DNA of 64,000 nt from Tenrec ecaudatus (GCF_050624435.1 NC_134538.1:114960437-115024436); one strand, 5' to 3'. Positions 24,191-36,904 are shown, counted from the first letter of the stretch. Numbers and translations: made by a program. The notes: generated by a model from the sequence alone, not told the origin.

Positions 24191-25208
24191 ATATTCACAT
24201 TCCTGGCAACGTCCTGTTGCTGATACTGAATGTGTTTTCCAATATGAAGGAAACTTCTATAACCTTCCTTCTGAGACCTCACCAGGATTGCTTTTATAGA
24301 CCGGAATCCATTCCAGATCCCCCAAAAAAAAATTAGTTACCTTAAAACTTTTCCGCTTTCTACTCATTGCCCAATGCCAACACTTCTTCCACCTTCTGGG
24401 TATCTGTAAGACAAGTACCCCACCCCACCCCCACACACACACATACACTTTGGTAACAGAAATACTGTAGTCCATGGCTTTAATAAAGATTTAGGAGCCT
24501 ACAAGTCCAAATTCATGGGGCTGGCTGGAAAAAAGTTTTTACTCTCTGTTGACTAATGGAAGGCAATTGTCTCTTCTGAGCCTCTAATCCTGGGAGATAT
24601 CTATAGAACTAAGTATCTCTCTCTATCACTACTTGTTTGTTTGACCTCTTTCATATCTCAAAAAAGATTGACCCAAGATATACCCTACACTATTACTACC
24701 TCATTAACCTAAGGAAGATAACCCATATCCCAGTGGGATTAGAACCACCGGTGGAAAGGTTAGGATTGATAGCACGGAATGTGAAGAGGACATCATTCGT
24801 ACTTAGGTTGAATCAAATGATGTATTTGTTTGACTTCCCCGGGTTCTGATTTATTGTTGTTTACTTGAACCTAACGCCCCCATCATGGACGCATACCCTT
24901 TGCTTCCTTTCTCCCCTCCTCACTTTTCCGAATCTCACTCCCACTTACTCTTTGCCTCTTTCATCTTTCCTCTGTGGAGTCAGCACTGGGTAGCATTCCC
25001 ACTAGCTTCTTCAGGTTGATATATTTATGCCAAAGTCGCCTTTTAGTTCCACTTCTCAATATTTCCACTGGAATTAGAAATCCCAAAGGTGAATGCTTAA
25101 GGAAAGCTATCTTCATCTCATTGATTCAAACGTGCTCCAACTCAGTTCAAATGATAGTTTACTCTACTTACAGAAGGACCTCATTTATTTAGAATTAATT
25201 ATCCAATA

Positions 25209-25425
25209 ATAGCTCGGTGATCGATTTCTTCCTTTCTGTGTCAAGGACCTGCGTTCAATTCCTGACTAAGACACCTTAAGCATAGCCAGCATCCATCTGG
25301 CAATGGAGGATTGTGTGTGGTTATGGTGTTGTTCAGATTTCAGCAAAATGTCCACACTAAAAAGAGGAAGAAAGGTCTGGCGCCTGGCTGGCAAAAATCA
25401 ACCAGTGAAAATCCTATAATTGCTA
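25209..25425 (+). repeat. tRNA-derived SINE, second subtype, sense
   Basis: An A-box-like region (atagctcggtgatcgatttc) and a B-box-like one (acctgcgttcaattcctgac) precede a body that includes ccatctggcaatggaggatt. This matches another afrotherian tRNA-derived SINE subtype from memory and differs from the common subtype in the window. An L1 fragment follows directly. Confidence 0.6.
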
Positions 25426-25429
25426 ACAC

Positions 25430-25990
25430 TCTTCAACAGAAACAAAACAACAAGATATTACATTACACTGACAGTCTTAGCAAAATTAAGAAAAAAAACA
25501 CAGAAAATAATAAATGTTAGAGAGGATATAGAGAAATTAGAAGGTTCATAAAGTGCTGATAGAATTGAAGAATTGTACAACCACTATGGAAAATACTTTC
25601 CTTGCACAAATGCAAATACCAGTGCCTTATAATCCTTTAATCTCTCTGCCAGGTATATACCTAGAGAAATAAATAACAAAACAGGAACATGTATATGCAG
25701 GCCCATGTTTATCACAGCCATTTCTATAATAGCAAAAAGATGGAAACAATACAAAATCAGGTTTTTGGAGGGATTGATGAGCACACTCTGGTACATACAA
25801 ACAGTAGATTAGTATACCTCCCAAATGACAAAGCCCCTAATAAAATGTTTAAAAAAAATAATGACAAACCTGTCAAGCACCGCATGACACGGACAAAATT
25901 AGAGGCCAGTATGCTCGATCATGTTAGTCACAGAAAGATGCATATTTCATGCCAACATTATTATAAAGGAAAAAAATAGTGTTCACTTCA
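25430..25990 (+). mobile_element. Old L1 3' fragment, sense
   Basis: The segment contains the well-known L1 ORF2/3'-end phrases ccactatggaaaatactttc, ctgccaggtatatacctaga, cagccatttctataatagca and aaaagatggaaacaatac. Many stops and indels are present, typical of an old mammalian L1M copy. Confidence 0.85.
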
Positions 25991-26019
25991 AAAGAAAAGA
26001 ATTTGAAGACTATGATGAG

Positions 26020-26125
26020 GCCAGAGTCAGGGGGGAGGGAGGCAAGAGGGAGGGCAGGGGGGCAGAAGGCATAGGGAGGTAAGAAGGACAGGTGGTGGGA
26101 AAAGAAAAGAGGAAGAAAGAACCAC
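26020..26125 (+). repeat. Purine-rich tract
   Basis: An almost pure A/G stretch (gggggagggaggcaagaggg, then gaaaagaggaagaaagaacc) lies between an L1 fragment and a SINE. It is probably the expanded G-rich tail of the L1. Confidence 0.75.
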
Positions 26126-26134
26126 ACACACATC

Positions 26135-26290
26135 TGGAGCTCTTGTGGGGTGGCTGCCATGGTCACCAGTTTAAACCTGCAGCAGTTCCGTGCGAGAAAG
26201 ACTGCCTGCTGTCTCACATAGAGTTACAGGCTAGAGGACACACCAAGGTCATGTGAGTCAGCACCGACTCCATGGAGGTAAGTCATTGCT
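26135..26290 (+). repeat. Afrotherian SINE, sense
   Basis: The segment runs from ctcttgtggggtggctgcca through catggtcaccagtttaaacc and gcgagaaagactgcctgctg to gtgagtcagcaccgactcca. The tRNA part, body and tail are in the sense order. It is diverged. Confidence 0.75.
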
Positions 26291-27606
26291 TTTGATGAAA
26301 TGAGTTTTGTAACTACACATAGTAGCATTTTCTTTGTATGTATTGTATTCTACCAAGAAGAGCTAAAATATAAAAAATAAATAAAATTTAAAAAGACATC
26401 AGGAGAAGGATCACGGCCTTAAAATCCCTGATTCCTTTCAGTCAAACCGAAGCACAGGTTCTGAATGGTCATAAAAGGAGGAAAATGAAAACTGAATCGG
26501 ACTTGAATTCTTTTGTGACACACAAGGGAGTTTCCAACAAAACATAAGAAAAGAGAATCTTACAGCTCACCAGTCTGATCCCGTTGTGCATAAGCCTTCA
26601 GGAAATCGAGTCGGACGCAGGCCATGTAACAGAAGCACCTAGTGTGGGACCATCCCGCTGCCAGTCCAGTGTCACTCTGAGTATCAGCAACGCTGCTCAC
26701 AAACAAGGCTTCGCCCCAGGTCACATTTACATCGGCTGTCTGCTTGTGCTAAACGGACATCTGCCCTCGAAGAAGTGACTGCTAAACACCGCTCTAGATG
26801 AGGTGGACTCCCATAACGGACAGGCAAATATTCCTGTGTTTTTAATTAAAAGGTTTTTCCAAAGTGAGTGGGGGTTGGAGCTGCATCTTAATTCTGTCTG
26901 CTCTGCCTCACCATTATATTAAACTGTCAGATATTAATATAACAGATCACAAAACAGTGCATTTTATTTCTAGTTTTCTAAACATGACACATGTAGACAC
27001 ATGTTTTACTTATGCAGCACCCAAACAAAACTGTTAGAAGTATGATCAAGTCATCGCACTTTGGGGTCATTTTCAAGTCTCAGTTCTTTCCCCGCTCGTA
27101 ACTCTCACTGAAGGATTAGAACCGCAGTGAAGAAGGCATTTCCTTTTCATAGTCCAACTATTGATTGCTTCGTTGATATCGAAAACCCAAGAGGCTTAAC
27201 CATGTAGGTATTTTGTATTTGGAATCAAATTGGTTTTATAAATTGGGATCTTTTTAATACACCCCAATATTTAGATATTTAGTTTGTACTCTTGAATTTG
27301 TATACTTGAACTAAAGAGAGAGTTGGGAGTGAGAGAGAAAGTTATCAGACTCCAGATATTTTTGTTTTATTATTCATGCAGTGTTTTAAGTTGTTAATAA
27401 CTCTTAATTAGCATAGTTCCCTATGTACCATTAAATAAATTCATTTTCATTCATATACTATAATGATACTTCTGTATATTAAAGCCACATTAATAATCAA
27501 CTCCTATACATTTTTTGGTTTTGGCCTCAAAACCATTTTTATTGAAATCGTGAATTTCTATTGAAATGGTGGTATTTTGTTTATGACGCAGATTATATTA
27601 TTACCT

Positions 27607-28494
27607 CTGGGATGTTATTGCCTTATGCTGGGTTCTCTAGAGAAGCACATCCAATGACAGGTCTATCGATCTGTATGAACCAAGCTCACTGTCGCGGAGT
27701 CGATGCTGACTCATGGTGGCCCCTGTGGACTTCGGAGAACGTCACTGTTTACGGGGGTTGAAAACCCAGTCTTTCTCCTGTAGGGCTGCCAGTGGCTTCA
27801 AACTGCCGACCATGGAATCACAGAACAACATGTAACCACAACACCACAAGGACTCCTTCATGTATAGAGAGAGATACATTTATATAAGGAAAATGTCTCA
27901 TAGAGTAGTAGAAGCAGGCAAGTCCAACTTCAGGCAGGTTTCAGTTCTGTGAGTCAGAGGCGGCTTCTTCTGAATGAGTAGCTGCAAAGACAGATGGACC
28001 CAATATTAGTGAGAAGACCCCAGGCTAGTGACTGGAGAGGAAAAAGTCCAAACCAAACAGTGCAGGCTTGTGACTGCAGAGGGGAATGGACCTGAGGTCA
28101 AAGGTGAGATGGCAGGCCATTCCTGGCTCTCAGAAGCAGCAGGGCCTATGGCAGACAATTGGCTCAAGTCAAAGGAATCAAAGGTCAATGAAACAGATGT
28201 AGGATTGAAACCCAGTAACAAGTAGACAAGCTTTTCCACATTATCTTTCTATATAAGAAGTAAGCTCATGTCCCCATGGAAACTTGCTTTCAATTGTAAA
28301 GGAGCTGTGATCCGACTAAGGAGCTTCCGTTCCACCCTAATCTTACAACTGCCGGGCTTTCACGGTGGATCCTGTCATGGAATGCATTGCTTCATATTAG
28401 TCACTTCAAGGGAGATTTCTAGGCCTTTGCAATCAAACAACCGAGAACCCGGGCCTAGCCACGTGGACACAAAGCCTATCGTAATTACACTTCA
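27607..28494 (-). mobile_element. Solo LTR, antisense, split by a SINE
   Basis: The left end ttatgctgggttctctagag and the right end ccacgtggacacaaagccta/tcgtaattacac are the reversed forms of the terminal motifs of the LTRs at 4.0-5.3 kb. The interior between 27680 and 27850 is a later SINE. Short motifs repeat inside (gtgactggagagg, gtgactgcagagg) as in the LTR at 4635-5261, so it is the same or a sister family. It contains no genes. Confidence 0.7.
27680..27850 (-). repeat. Afrotherian SINE, antisense, nested in an LTR
   Basis: The tail cgcggagtcgatgctgactc, the body tttctcctgtagggctgcca and the antisense B box ggcttcaaactgccgaccat are all recognisable. It interrupts the LTR, which shows the order of insertion. 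Confidence 0.85.
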
Positions 28495-28869
28495 TGAGAA
28501 CAACATGCCGAGTGTTGATATAAAGAAATGTACTTTCACCAAGTGTATTACATTCTTAAAATGGTGAAATAGATATACACGGATGAGCCTTTTATAAATG
28601 TTGACAAAAATAATAGTCTAGTCATTAACTTTAAAACCTGACTTCTCAAAGTGTGTAACCACTACATGATTTCAAAAACCATGCAGCAGCCTAAGGTACC
28701 TGCTATTAAAACAGATTCAAAACCAAATGTATCCCTATTCCTTAAAATAAAGACTCGAATATTCATAATTTGAAATAATTTCCATACTAGTCTCTCTTTA
28801 AATTATTCTTTGTTATTATATAAAGGGTATCCAAATTGTATCATACCAGATAGCTCTATATTCATTTTT

Positions 28870-29130
28870 TAATTATCTATGACTCATAATAACCCCACAC
28901 AAACAATATTAATCTGGTGGGCCCTGCAACATGCTCCCAATCAGTACTCTATGGAAGCTACTCTGCCCATTCACTTCATTGACTTGCTCACTCTAAATTG
29001 CCAAGCGTGATGTTCTTCTCTGTGGACTGGTCCCTCCTAACAACTGTACCAAGGCTATGAGGCAAAATCTCCTTTGGTCATCCTTATTAATTGCCCCACT
29101 TGCTCATGCATCTGAGTGGCTTCCTTCTTT
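28870..29130 (-). mobile_element. RTE-type LINE 3' fragment, antisense
   Basis: The segment shares its layout with the other RTE copies: a tail (atgactcataataacccc), then gccaagcgtgatgttcttct and ggactggtccctcctaacaa. It is truncated and non-coding. Confidence 0.75.
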
Positions 29131-29224
29131 AATTGTTAGCATGTGTGCGTTCGTTGTTTGAAATTGGCCTGTGACAACTGGACGCAGGGCAACAACGCAA
29201 ACACTCCAATCAAAGCAGAACGTT

Positions 29225-29515
29225 GATTATCAGGTTCGGAGGAGAGAGAAATGAACTGGAGAAATAAAACACAGAAAAAATTAGAAAATGGGAAGTTGTT
29301 TCTTTGAAAAGGTGAGCAAAATTGACAGACTGTTGGCAAAGGTAACAAAGGGAAAGGACGAAAAAGGCAAATACCTAGAGATGAAAGGGCGACATCACAC
29401 CAGATCCAAATTACATTTTTAAAAATAATAGTAGCACACTACTATGAAAGACTAAACTCCGAGTTTGATAACCTGAAAGGATTGAACAGATTCCTAAAAT
29501 TATACCAGAACCCAA
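29225..29515 (+). mobile_element. L1 ORF2 internal fragment, sense
   Basis: The broken translation reads like the segment of L1 ORF2 before the reverse transcriptase core (ENGKLF, then VAHYYERLNSEFDNLKGLNR). Stops interrupt it. A SINE abuts its 3' end. Confidence 0.75.
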
Positions 29516-29517
29516 AT

Positions 29518-29715
29518 CAAAATCACTGCCCTGAGTCCATGTCAACCCCTGGAGACCTCTCAAGGCAGGGTAGAGCTGCCTGGTCCTTTCTGAAACCTGG
29601 CCTGGAACAGGAGGAGCAGCCCCATCTTGCCCTGGAGAGATCAGAAGATCGAGTCTCAATCACTTGTGCTGGTGCCTTCAGACCACAAGGCCGAGGCTGT
29701 GGAGCTTGATGGGTT
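29518..29715 (-). repeat. Afrotherian SINE, antisense
   Basis: The tail cactgccctgagtccatgtc and the phrase aaggcagggtagagctgcct are followed by a diverged tRNA part (agcagccccatcttgccctg). It abuts the L1 fragment. Confidence 0.65.
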
Positions 29716-29915
29716 GCATTTCATGTTGACTACTTCTCATTTTCCTAGATACCCACTGCATACAGCCCACGTGGGAGCCCGTTCGTGGATTTCTTCTCAT
29801 TGTGAACCAGGCTCTCTCCTAAAAACGTTGACATTCCTTTGAGGGACACTTCTTCCTCAGTCAGCCTTTGAAAAGTTTCCAGCCTGATGGATGGGTTCAT
29901 CTTGACGCACTAGAG

Positions 29916-30109
29916 CAGCTGTTCCCAGTCTTCCTAATGCCGCGGCCCTTTCATGCAGTTCCTCGCGTTGAGGTGACCCCCAACCATACACTTATTTTCA
30001 TTGCTACTTCATCACTGTCATTTTGCTACTGTTATGAATCAGGTGACCCCCAAGAAAGGGTCGTTCAGCCCCCAAAGGGGTCGTGTGACCCCTAAGTTGA
30101 GAACGGCCG
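29916..30109 (+). mobile_element. Second copy of the short hAT transposon
   Basis: This copy aligns with the one at 5270-5463 over its whole length (atgccgcggccctttcatgc, gctactgttatgaatcaggt, aaagggtcgttcag) and is the same size. The flanks cactagag (29908-29915) and cactatac (30110-30117) fit an 8-bp duplication with two changes. The left end is eroded (cagctgttcccagtc). Confidence 0.85.
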
Positions 30110-30117
30110 CACTATAC

Positions 30118-31454
30118 CGCTCAATGTTCTGCTGTTATTCATGAGTTCCTAAGGGCCAGTTCTTGTTGCAGAGTGGAGTGCCACGTCCTTCTTCCTGTTC
30201 TGTCTGAGTACGGCATGTGCAGGGAAAACTGGCTACCAGGATGGGCTCGCCTGGCATTCAGAAAAAAAAAAGTAAGACACACTAACTGAGGAGTGATGGC
30301 CATATTCATTATTGAGAGACATGTATTTGTAGTTTTTTTTTTAATTTAGCTGACTGATACCAGTTCACATCAACATAAACAGGAGAAAATATAATATATT
30401 GTATTTTACTACATTAGAATTTGATGTTTTATGCTAAATAGAAAAAAAATCTCCTTGTTCCCCCGTTCCACTCTAATGACTTCTAAAAATTTATGTTGAA
30501 AGCATAACTTTCAAAAACCAAGCTAAAACAAACACAAAAAGATAGTCTTTTATTTTTCAAGGATTTGGCTAACTTCTCATCATCCTTTTCTTGTGCTTTT
30601 AAGACTGTTCTGGCTTCCAGGGTCCTCCCGCCTCTGCTCTCTGTCAGATTGTCCTTTGGTTAGCCAGGTGGCTTGTAAAATCCTGTAACTTGGCCAATTT
30701 TCCATTTATCTTTTTGCTTTCATATTAAATGAAGCTACTTAATGACCTATATCTTCAAGTCACCCTTAGTTACCAATCAGGATGGAAATATTTTCTATTT
30801 CAAACAACTCAAAGACTCTAAGGACATAATTTGAAATATATCAAATATAACATGTGTGGAACCTGAGTACATTTATTAAAAATATATGAACTAAGTGTCA
30901 CAAGTGCAGCCTAAAAATATGACTGTCTGTCCTTTGAATCTCCCAAATGCTCTTGAATAATCATTTCTTCAATTATTTTCTCTAGAGACTCAATTACCTG
31001 GATTGTATTACTGTAATTTCTTTGTCTCCTAATTCTCCTATTCTTTTATATTAAAATCTTTAAAAAATATTCATATGATAATATCAAGGGAAGAAGTAAA
31101 ATGGATAAGCAAATACATAACGGAGACACATTGCAGAAATAAGTGAAGTATATAATGACTATACACTGGTGGAAAAAAATAGAACACATTTTCTAGGGTT
31201 TGACTATGTAAGCCTCTAACCATTGACATATGTGTTCAGAAAATCCTAGGTACAGCATGATATATTTAGATTTGAAATGGTAACAAAATTTCCCTCAGTC
31301 ATGCCATTTATTTGGGCATTTTTCTACTTGCTCATTTTCCTATCAAATTATTTTTTTAATTCTATAGACTTCTGATTAAAGATAGAGAACTACACTTATA
31401 CACTTGATACTTTATGCTCCACAGATACCATACAATTAAGATTCCCAACTTTCT
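30118..31454. other. Intergenic, nothing recognised
   Basis: A+T-rich DNA with short homopolymer runs. I see no gene, SINE or LTR ends. Confidence 0.6.
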
Positions 31455-31985
31455 ATCTTTTTTATCATTTTATTGGGGACCCTTACAACTATTCACAATC
31501 CATGTATATATCCATTGTGTCAAGTACATTTGTACATTTGTTTTCAAAACATTTGCTTTCTCATCATTTTCAAAACATTTGCTTTCTACTTGAGCCCTTG
31601 GTATCAGCTCCTCATTTTTTCCCTCCATCCCCCTCACCCCCTTCCTTATGAACCCTTAATAATTTATAAATATTTATTATTTTGTCATATCTTACACTGT
31701 CCAACATCTCCCTTCGCCCACTTTTCTGTTGTCCATCCCCCAGGGAGGAGATTGTATGTAGATCCTTATAAACAGTTCCTCCTTGCAACCCCACCGTCCC
31801 TCCACCCTCCTGGTATCACCACGCACGCCACTGGTCCTGACAGGATCATCTGTCCTGGGTTCCCTGTGATCCCAGTTCCTATCTGTACCAGTGTTCATCC
31901 TCTGGACTATGCAGATTTGTAAGGTAGAATTGGGATCATGATAGCGAGGGGAGGTGAGCAAGGAAGTATTTAAGAACTAGAGGAA
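31455..31985 (-). mobile_element. Lineage-specific L1 3' end, antisense
   Basis: This is the reversed 3' end of the element at 46702-48533. Shared phrases, as read on +, include cttacaactattcacaatcc, tttgcttctacttgagcc-type motifs, gtcatatcttacactgtcca and gggaggagattgtatgtaga, ending in gtaaggtagaattgggatca. It is 5'-truncated and has an internal duplication of caaaacatttgctttct. The similar flanks ctatctt/ctatatctt around both ends suggest an eroded target-site duplication. The open frames across it are by-products of the pyrimidine-rich strand. Confidence 0.85.
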
Positions 31986-31989
31986 AGTT

Positions 31990-33554
31990 GCCCAACACTA
32001 TATCTTAAATTTTAAGTATGTAAGCTTTTAATTACTAATATTTGGGGCTACTCTCTGCTGTCTTCACCTAGAGAATCTGTTCTATTATTTAAATGATGTG
32101 TTATTTTATACTAACTTGTCACTTTGTACAATTTTTTAAAGCACTGTATTAAAACTACCATGCTAAAGCTTAACAAGGATAAATATATCTATAAATTATT
32201 TTATAAAATATCTTCCATAAAATGAAGTGATTATTTCATGTAGGCTCAATTAAAATAAGATATAGTACATTAAATTTGTTTTCATAACTGAAAACCTTGG
32301 GATTTGTTCTAAGCAATTAAGCTTGCTGATGAAGAAGTTTTCATCAAATTAAATCAAACTTGGGAAACTAGTACAGAAGAAACTATAATTCCTGTGATTA
32401 GATATAATTCATAGGAAGAAAATGTACTAAGAGGCAGTTATTTATATCTTAGGGAGTACGTGAAAAAGAACACGCCCATAATTCACATCCAGAAAGATAC
32501 CAGTTGATGCAAATGTACTCCTTTTAAAAGAAGAAAGGGGACCTGACACCCCAAAACCCCGCCTTGCTGGTGGTAAATAAAAGATGAGAAAGGGGGAAAA
32601 TAAGCATATGTGTTGTGAGAGGCACAAAGACACTGGTAAGCAAAAATAAGACTAGATTTTGACATGATCCAGATGTTCCCTACTAAGAAGGCTTCAGCAA
32701 AATCTGACAGCATTCAAGGTTTGGTAGGAAAGATAAAAGATCCCAAAGTGTGAACAGTGATCGTCTTCAATTATTTGGTAATTCTCTTTAAATAATTATG
32801 TTGTGTTTGAAGTGTTGTCGTCTTTCAAGTTTAACTATTTTGGAAATTGATAAAAAGCAGCAAAAAGAGATGAAACAACAATGTGAGCTTTGAAGTAGAG
32901 TCATTCCGTTCACAGAAACTTTAAGAGACCTTTAGGGCTAGCCTGCAGGAAGGAGTTCTGAATATATTAGACAAGCCGCAAGAGGAGAAGAATGAGGCTA
33001 TCCTCAGATGGTCGGCACTTCCCATAGCTAAAAAGAACGTTGTGCTTTAAACACAATCGGACAGATAAAATTGTGATAGAAAGCACTGAAGATAATTTTC
33101 AGAAAACACTTTAATTAGATTCTCTCTATACCTTAAATATCTGTCCATCCTCTGGAAATCTTTCTAGACTCAGTACCTCTCAGTGCTGATCATCCCCCTA
33201 CCTTTAAATGCCCCACAAAGAATACTAGCCAGCTCACCTTGTACATTCAACTTTCTGGTATTTATTATATGGTCACATAAATAACTTAGTTTAACATTGA
33301 AGGATTGATATGTGGAGGTCTCAAAAATAACAAATATTAGGAACATAAGAGTCAGGGGAATTCCTAAATAGTGAGCAAGCGGGAAGTGAGCGACGGGCGT
33401 CCCGGAGAAGCCAGAGAAGAAAGCACCGTGATGGGCAAAGGAAGCAGAAGCATGAAGGGCACAGAGACGACCCCTTGTTGGGCAGTGAAGTGCTTGGGGT
33501 TCTGTCTACTTCCAGTGGTTACCCTTATGATAGCCTATTTCTGTTACCACTGAA
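31990..33554. other. Intergenic, nothing recognised
   Basis: A+T-rich DNA without a recognisable gene or repeat. Short open frames at 32442-32713 and 33371-33553 have no recognisable homology. Confidence 0.55.
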
Positions 33555-33735
33555 TATTTTTTTTAATTTTTAAATCAATTTATTGGGGGCTCTTACAGCT
33601 CTTGTTACAATCCATATATCAATTGTACCTGACATAGTCATACATGTAGTCCATTATTTTCTGGACATTTACTTTCCATTGAGCCATTGGGATCAGCTCC
33701 TTTTTATCCCCTCCTCCCCACCCCCAAATATGTTA
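33555..33735 (-). mobile_element. Lineage-specific L1 3' end, short copy, antisense
   Basis: The segment shares tttattgggggctcttacag and the cattgggatcagctcctttt phrase with the neighbouring copies but is more diverged. It is cut off at the cccctcctccccaccccc stretch. It probably represents an older subfamily. Confidence 0.75.
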
Positions 33736-33794
33736 TTTTAAAGCCCCTCTCTCACTTGGTGTGATTCTGAAATTATCTTTATTCTCTTTCACTC

Positions 33795-34115
33795 TTTCTT
33801 TATTTTTATTAAATCATTTATTGGGGGCTCGTAACTCTTACCATAATCTATACATCCATCCATTGTGTCAAGCACATTTGTACATTTGTTGCCCTCATCA
33901 TTCTCAAAGCATTTGCTTTCTACTTGAGCCCTTGCTATCAGCTCCTCATTTTTCCATCTCCCTCCCCGCTCCCCCTTCCCTTATGAGCTCTTGATAATTT
34001 ATAAATTATTATTGTTTTGTCATGTCTTACACTGTCTGACATTTCCCTTCACCCACTTTTCTGTCGTCTATCCCTCAGGGAGGAGGTTATATGTAGATCC
34101 TTGTAATCGGTTCCA
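33795..34115 (-). mobile_element. Lineage-specific L1 3' end, antisense
   Basis: The segment has the phrases tttattgggggctcgtaact, tctacttgagcccttgctat, gtcatgtcttacactgtctg and gggaggaggttatatgtaga. It aligns with 31455-31985 and, reversed, with about 48200-48510. It is 5'-truncated. Confidence 0.85.
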
Positions 34116-34224
34116 TTTCTGGTTTGTTTGTGGGGTTGTTTTTTTTTTTTTTGCCTACCTCGGTGAATCACTAAATCAAATTACTTATAATAAGTCATAC
34201 TACTAAATGTCGTCAAAAATTGGA

Positions 34225-34905
34225 CCACTCACATGGACGGTGCCTGAAAGCTTTTGAAAATCATTCTGGGGTTTACATCTAGGTTTTTAATCCATCTTGA
34301 GTTCATTTTTGTATGTGGAGGAAGGTGTAAGTCCTGGTTTATTCTTCTGCAAATGGACAATTCTGCCAGCCTAATTTTTTTACAGAGACTAGCGCCTCCT
34401 CTTTTAGAAAATCATTTGTCTATTGTTGGGTGGCTTCTACCTAGGTTCAATATTTATGTTCCATTGATGTATGTATCACTGTACCAAGAGGAGGCTTTTA
34501 AACCGATGGTGGTTATGTAAGTGCATCTTGAGATCAGGAAGTAGAGGAGTCGTGCTTTGTGTTGCTTCTTTCTCTAAGTAGTGCATTGCTTCTCCTGGGC
34601 CTCTTTCTTCTTCATATAGCACATTGGTGATTCGTTTTTCTGTTGCTTTAAAGAATAATGCTGAGGCCTGGATTGGAATTGCATTCTGTGTATTTGGGGT
34701 ACTGAGACTGATTTGAGTAGTATGAACATTTTCACCATTTTGTCTTCCTATCGATGAGCATGGAGCGTTCTTCCATTCCCGTGGGCCCTTTTGGTGTCTC
34801 GTAGTGGGGTGTCGCTGCTTTCTTTGTGCAAGCATTTTGGTTTTCAGGTTAGGTTTATTCCTCGGCATTTTATCTTTGGGCAGGCTATGGCAAACATACT
34901 CTTTT
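34225..34905 (-). mobile_element. Old L1 ORF2 fragment, antisense
   Basis: Classical reversed L1 phrases are present: gtttttaatccatcttgagt, ggttcaatatttatgttcca, caggttaggtttattcctcg. They correspond to the end of the ORF2 region. An oligo-T run at 34138-34151 lies before it. Confidence 0.85.
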
Positions 34906-35034
34906 TCTTGATTGTCTCTCCAGCGCTCTCTCTCTGAGTCTGTAGAAGACTAATCTTCCTCCATGTTCGGCTGACAGGAGGGTTGGGGTCACTGATTAAG
35001 CATGACGCCCTGGAGTGTAAGGATAGAATTTGCT

Positions 35035-35180
35035 AGGAGTTCTTAGGTGGCACAAGCAGGTGGCACAAATGGTTGGAGGTTCATATTTATCCAGAGGCTC
35101 CTCAAAGAAAGGCTTGGAGGCTTGCTTCAGAAGAGTCAACATCCTGAAGACCGGCACGTAGGTTTCCTCTTCAGCACAGG
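35035..35180 (+). repeat. Afrotherian SINE 5' part, sense
   Basis: The start taggtggcacaagcaggtgg, the B-box-like ggaggttcatatttatccag and gaggctcctcaaagaaaggc match the tRNA-related part. The first unit, ggtggcacaa, is duplicated. Confidence 0.7.
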
Positions 35181-36904
35181 CATTTGCCAGGAGAAGTTAA
35201 TCCAATGGCAACTGGCTGGTTGGTGAAGTTGAAACTAAACGTATACTTTTATAATGATTAAGATAAAAGCTGATGGAAAGTTGTGTTTTTAGAAATATTA
35301 ATCTGGCAATGACACGGGCTCAGTTGGAGAGGAGTCTAGATAGGAAGCTGTTTCCCCTGCTTTCTTCAAAGGCATTTCTACAACTTTTTTTTTTTTTGAG
35401 GTGATGAGTCCTGTTTTTTTCAATGTGGACAACACTGAATATGGGAAACCTTGACTATACAAAATGCCCTAGTTTATAAATATTCTCAAAGGAGGGAGTG
35501 CAATGAATAGAAGAGTATAATTTCTAGATAAAATGAAGGCACACATTGTCCTGGGATAATCCTGTTTGGGGCTTTCTGAACTTCAGCAGCAGTGTGAGAG
35601 TGGCTCTTTGAATTTCTCAACTATGTTCTCCAGCGATTTATAGTATTTTAATTTTATGAAGAGATTACAGTAATGTAAATACTTCCTATAAATAGAAATA
35701 TTTGACTTACCAACAGGAAGACTTTTCAAATGTAAATATACAACTTAGCAGAAAGAGTAATCAAAGACCATTTCTGTAGACTATTTTGGTGCCATTAAAG
35801 CCCAATAATGTGTAGAGCCAAAACTTAAAAGCACACCAACATTAACAATGCACGCGTGTATACATGCCATATATTCCTAAGATTTATTTTCAGTTCATAC
35901 TGGGTGGTCTACTACTGCTTTTTACACTACAGCCAACGGATCCCAAAGTTCAAGGTTATTGAAAAGCATCATAAATAAAAGCCATGTGTGCACTACTTAA
36001 GAACCAGATGATATTTACAAAGGTTTTTGAAGCAACTTTCCAAGTTCACTGCCAGCAAAAAGCACCAGTGTCTACCATTAGTTGCACTATCACAAATGTT
36101 TTCGTAATGCTGATTCAACCCTGTAATCTTTCCTGGCAAATGCAAGTACAACTGCGAAGGGTTGAAATTATTTATGTTGCATTCACTGTTGCATGTCAAA
36201 ACAACAGACACTCTGTGTTTAAAACAGCCGGCGAACTTCTTGTTGGGCTATCAATTGTGACAAACCCAGACACCGTTAGCAAGGAATACCTGTCCTTAAA
36301 AAAAGAAAGCTGGGGTGTGCTGTAGTGTCAGGAAGCTATATTATTTGTATGAAAATAGTTTATTGAATAAGAGCAACCTTGGCTATTCAAAAGTACTTCC
36401 AAAAAACATTCAGAACTAGATGTTTTATGTCAATGAAATTTCAGGAAGTGAGGACTTAAATCAGGGCTCGTGGGAGCTGCCAGCCATGAAGTCTGCAAAG
36501 TGCCCTTGTCCCAAGCTCTCTGTAAATCAGTGTAAAATCCTGCTGATTTGCTAATGGGGAACACAGACTTCTAAATTTTGGTGAGAAAAAAAATGATACA
36601 TTGAGAGTAATGGAAACAGGCAGCTTGGGGCAAATTGAGGTACAACAATGTTTCCAAAGCTTATTGAGCAGTGATATACTACAAAATAAATTTATCACCA
36701 TAGAGGTGGCACATGAAACATACGCATTTCATTTCGCATCAGGGATAATCCAGCTTCTTAATGTAATTTAAGGTTCCAAGTTATCTTCTTAAATACTTGT
36801 ATGTCTTTAACACAAAGGGTAAATTTTAGATTAAATTTTATATCGTATCAATAGCTATCTCATTCGCCTAATGCCCAGAAGCCTTTGAGAGCTGTCCCCG
36901 AACA
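35181..36904. other. Intergenic, nothing recognised
   Basis: I see no repeat ends. The 113-codon frame at 35984-36325 has no recognisable family and sits in A+T-rich DNA. Confidence 0.5.

Noticed and set aside
31473-31922. 149-codon open frame
   Set aside because: It is the same antisense L1 3' sequence as the 355-codon frame and similar in composition, so a repeat by-product.
34476-34868. 130-codon minus frame
   Set aside because: It lies within an old L1 fragment and is a decayed remnant in the sense direction of the L1.
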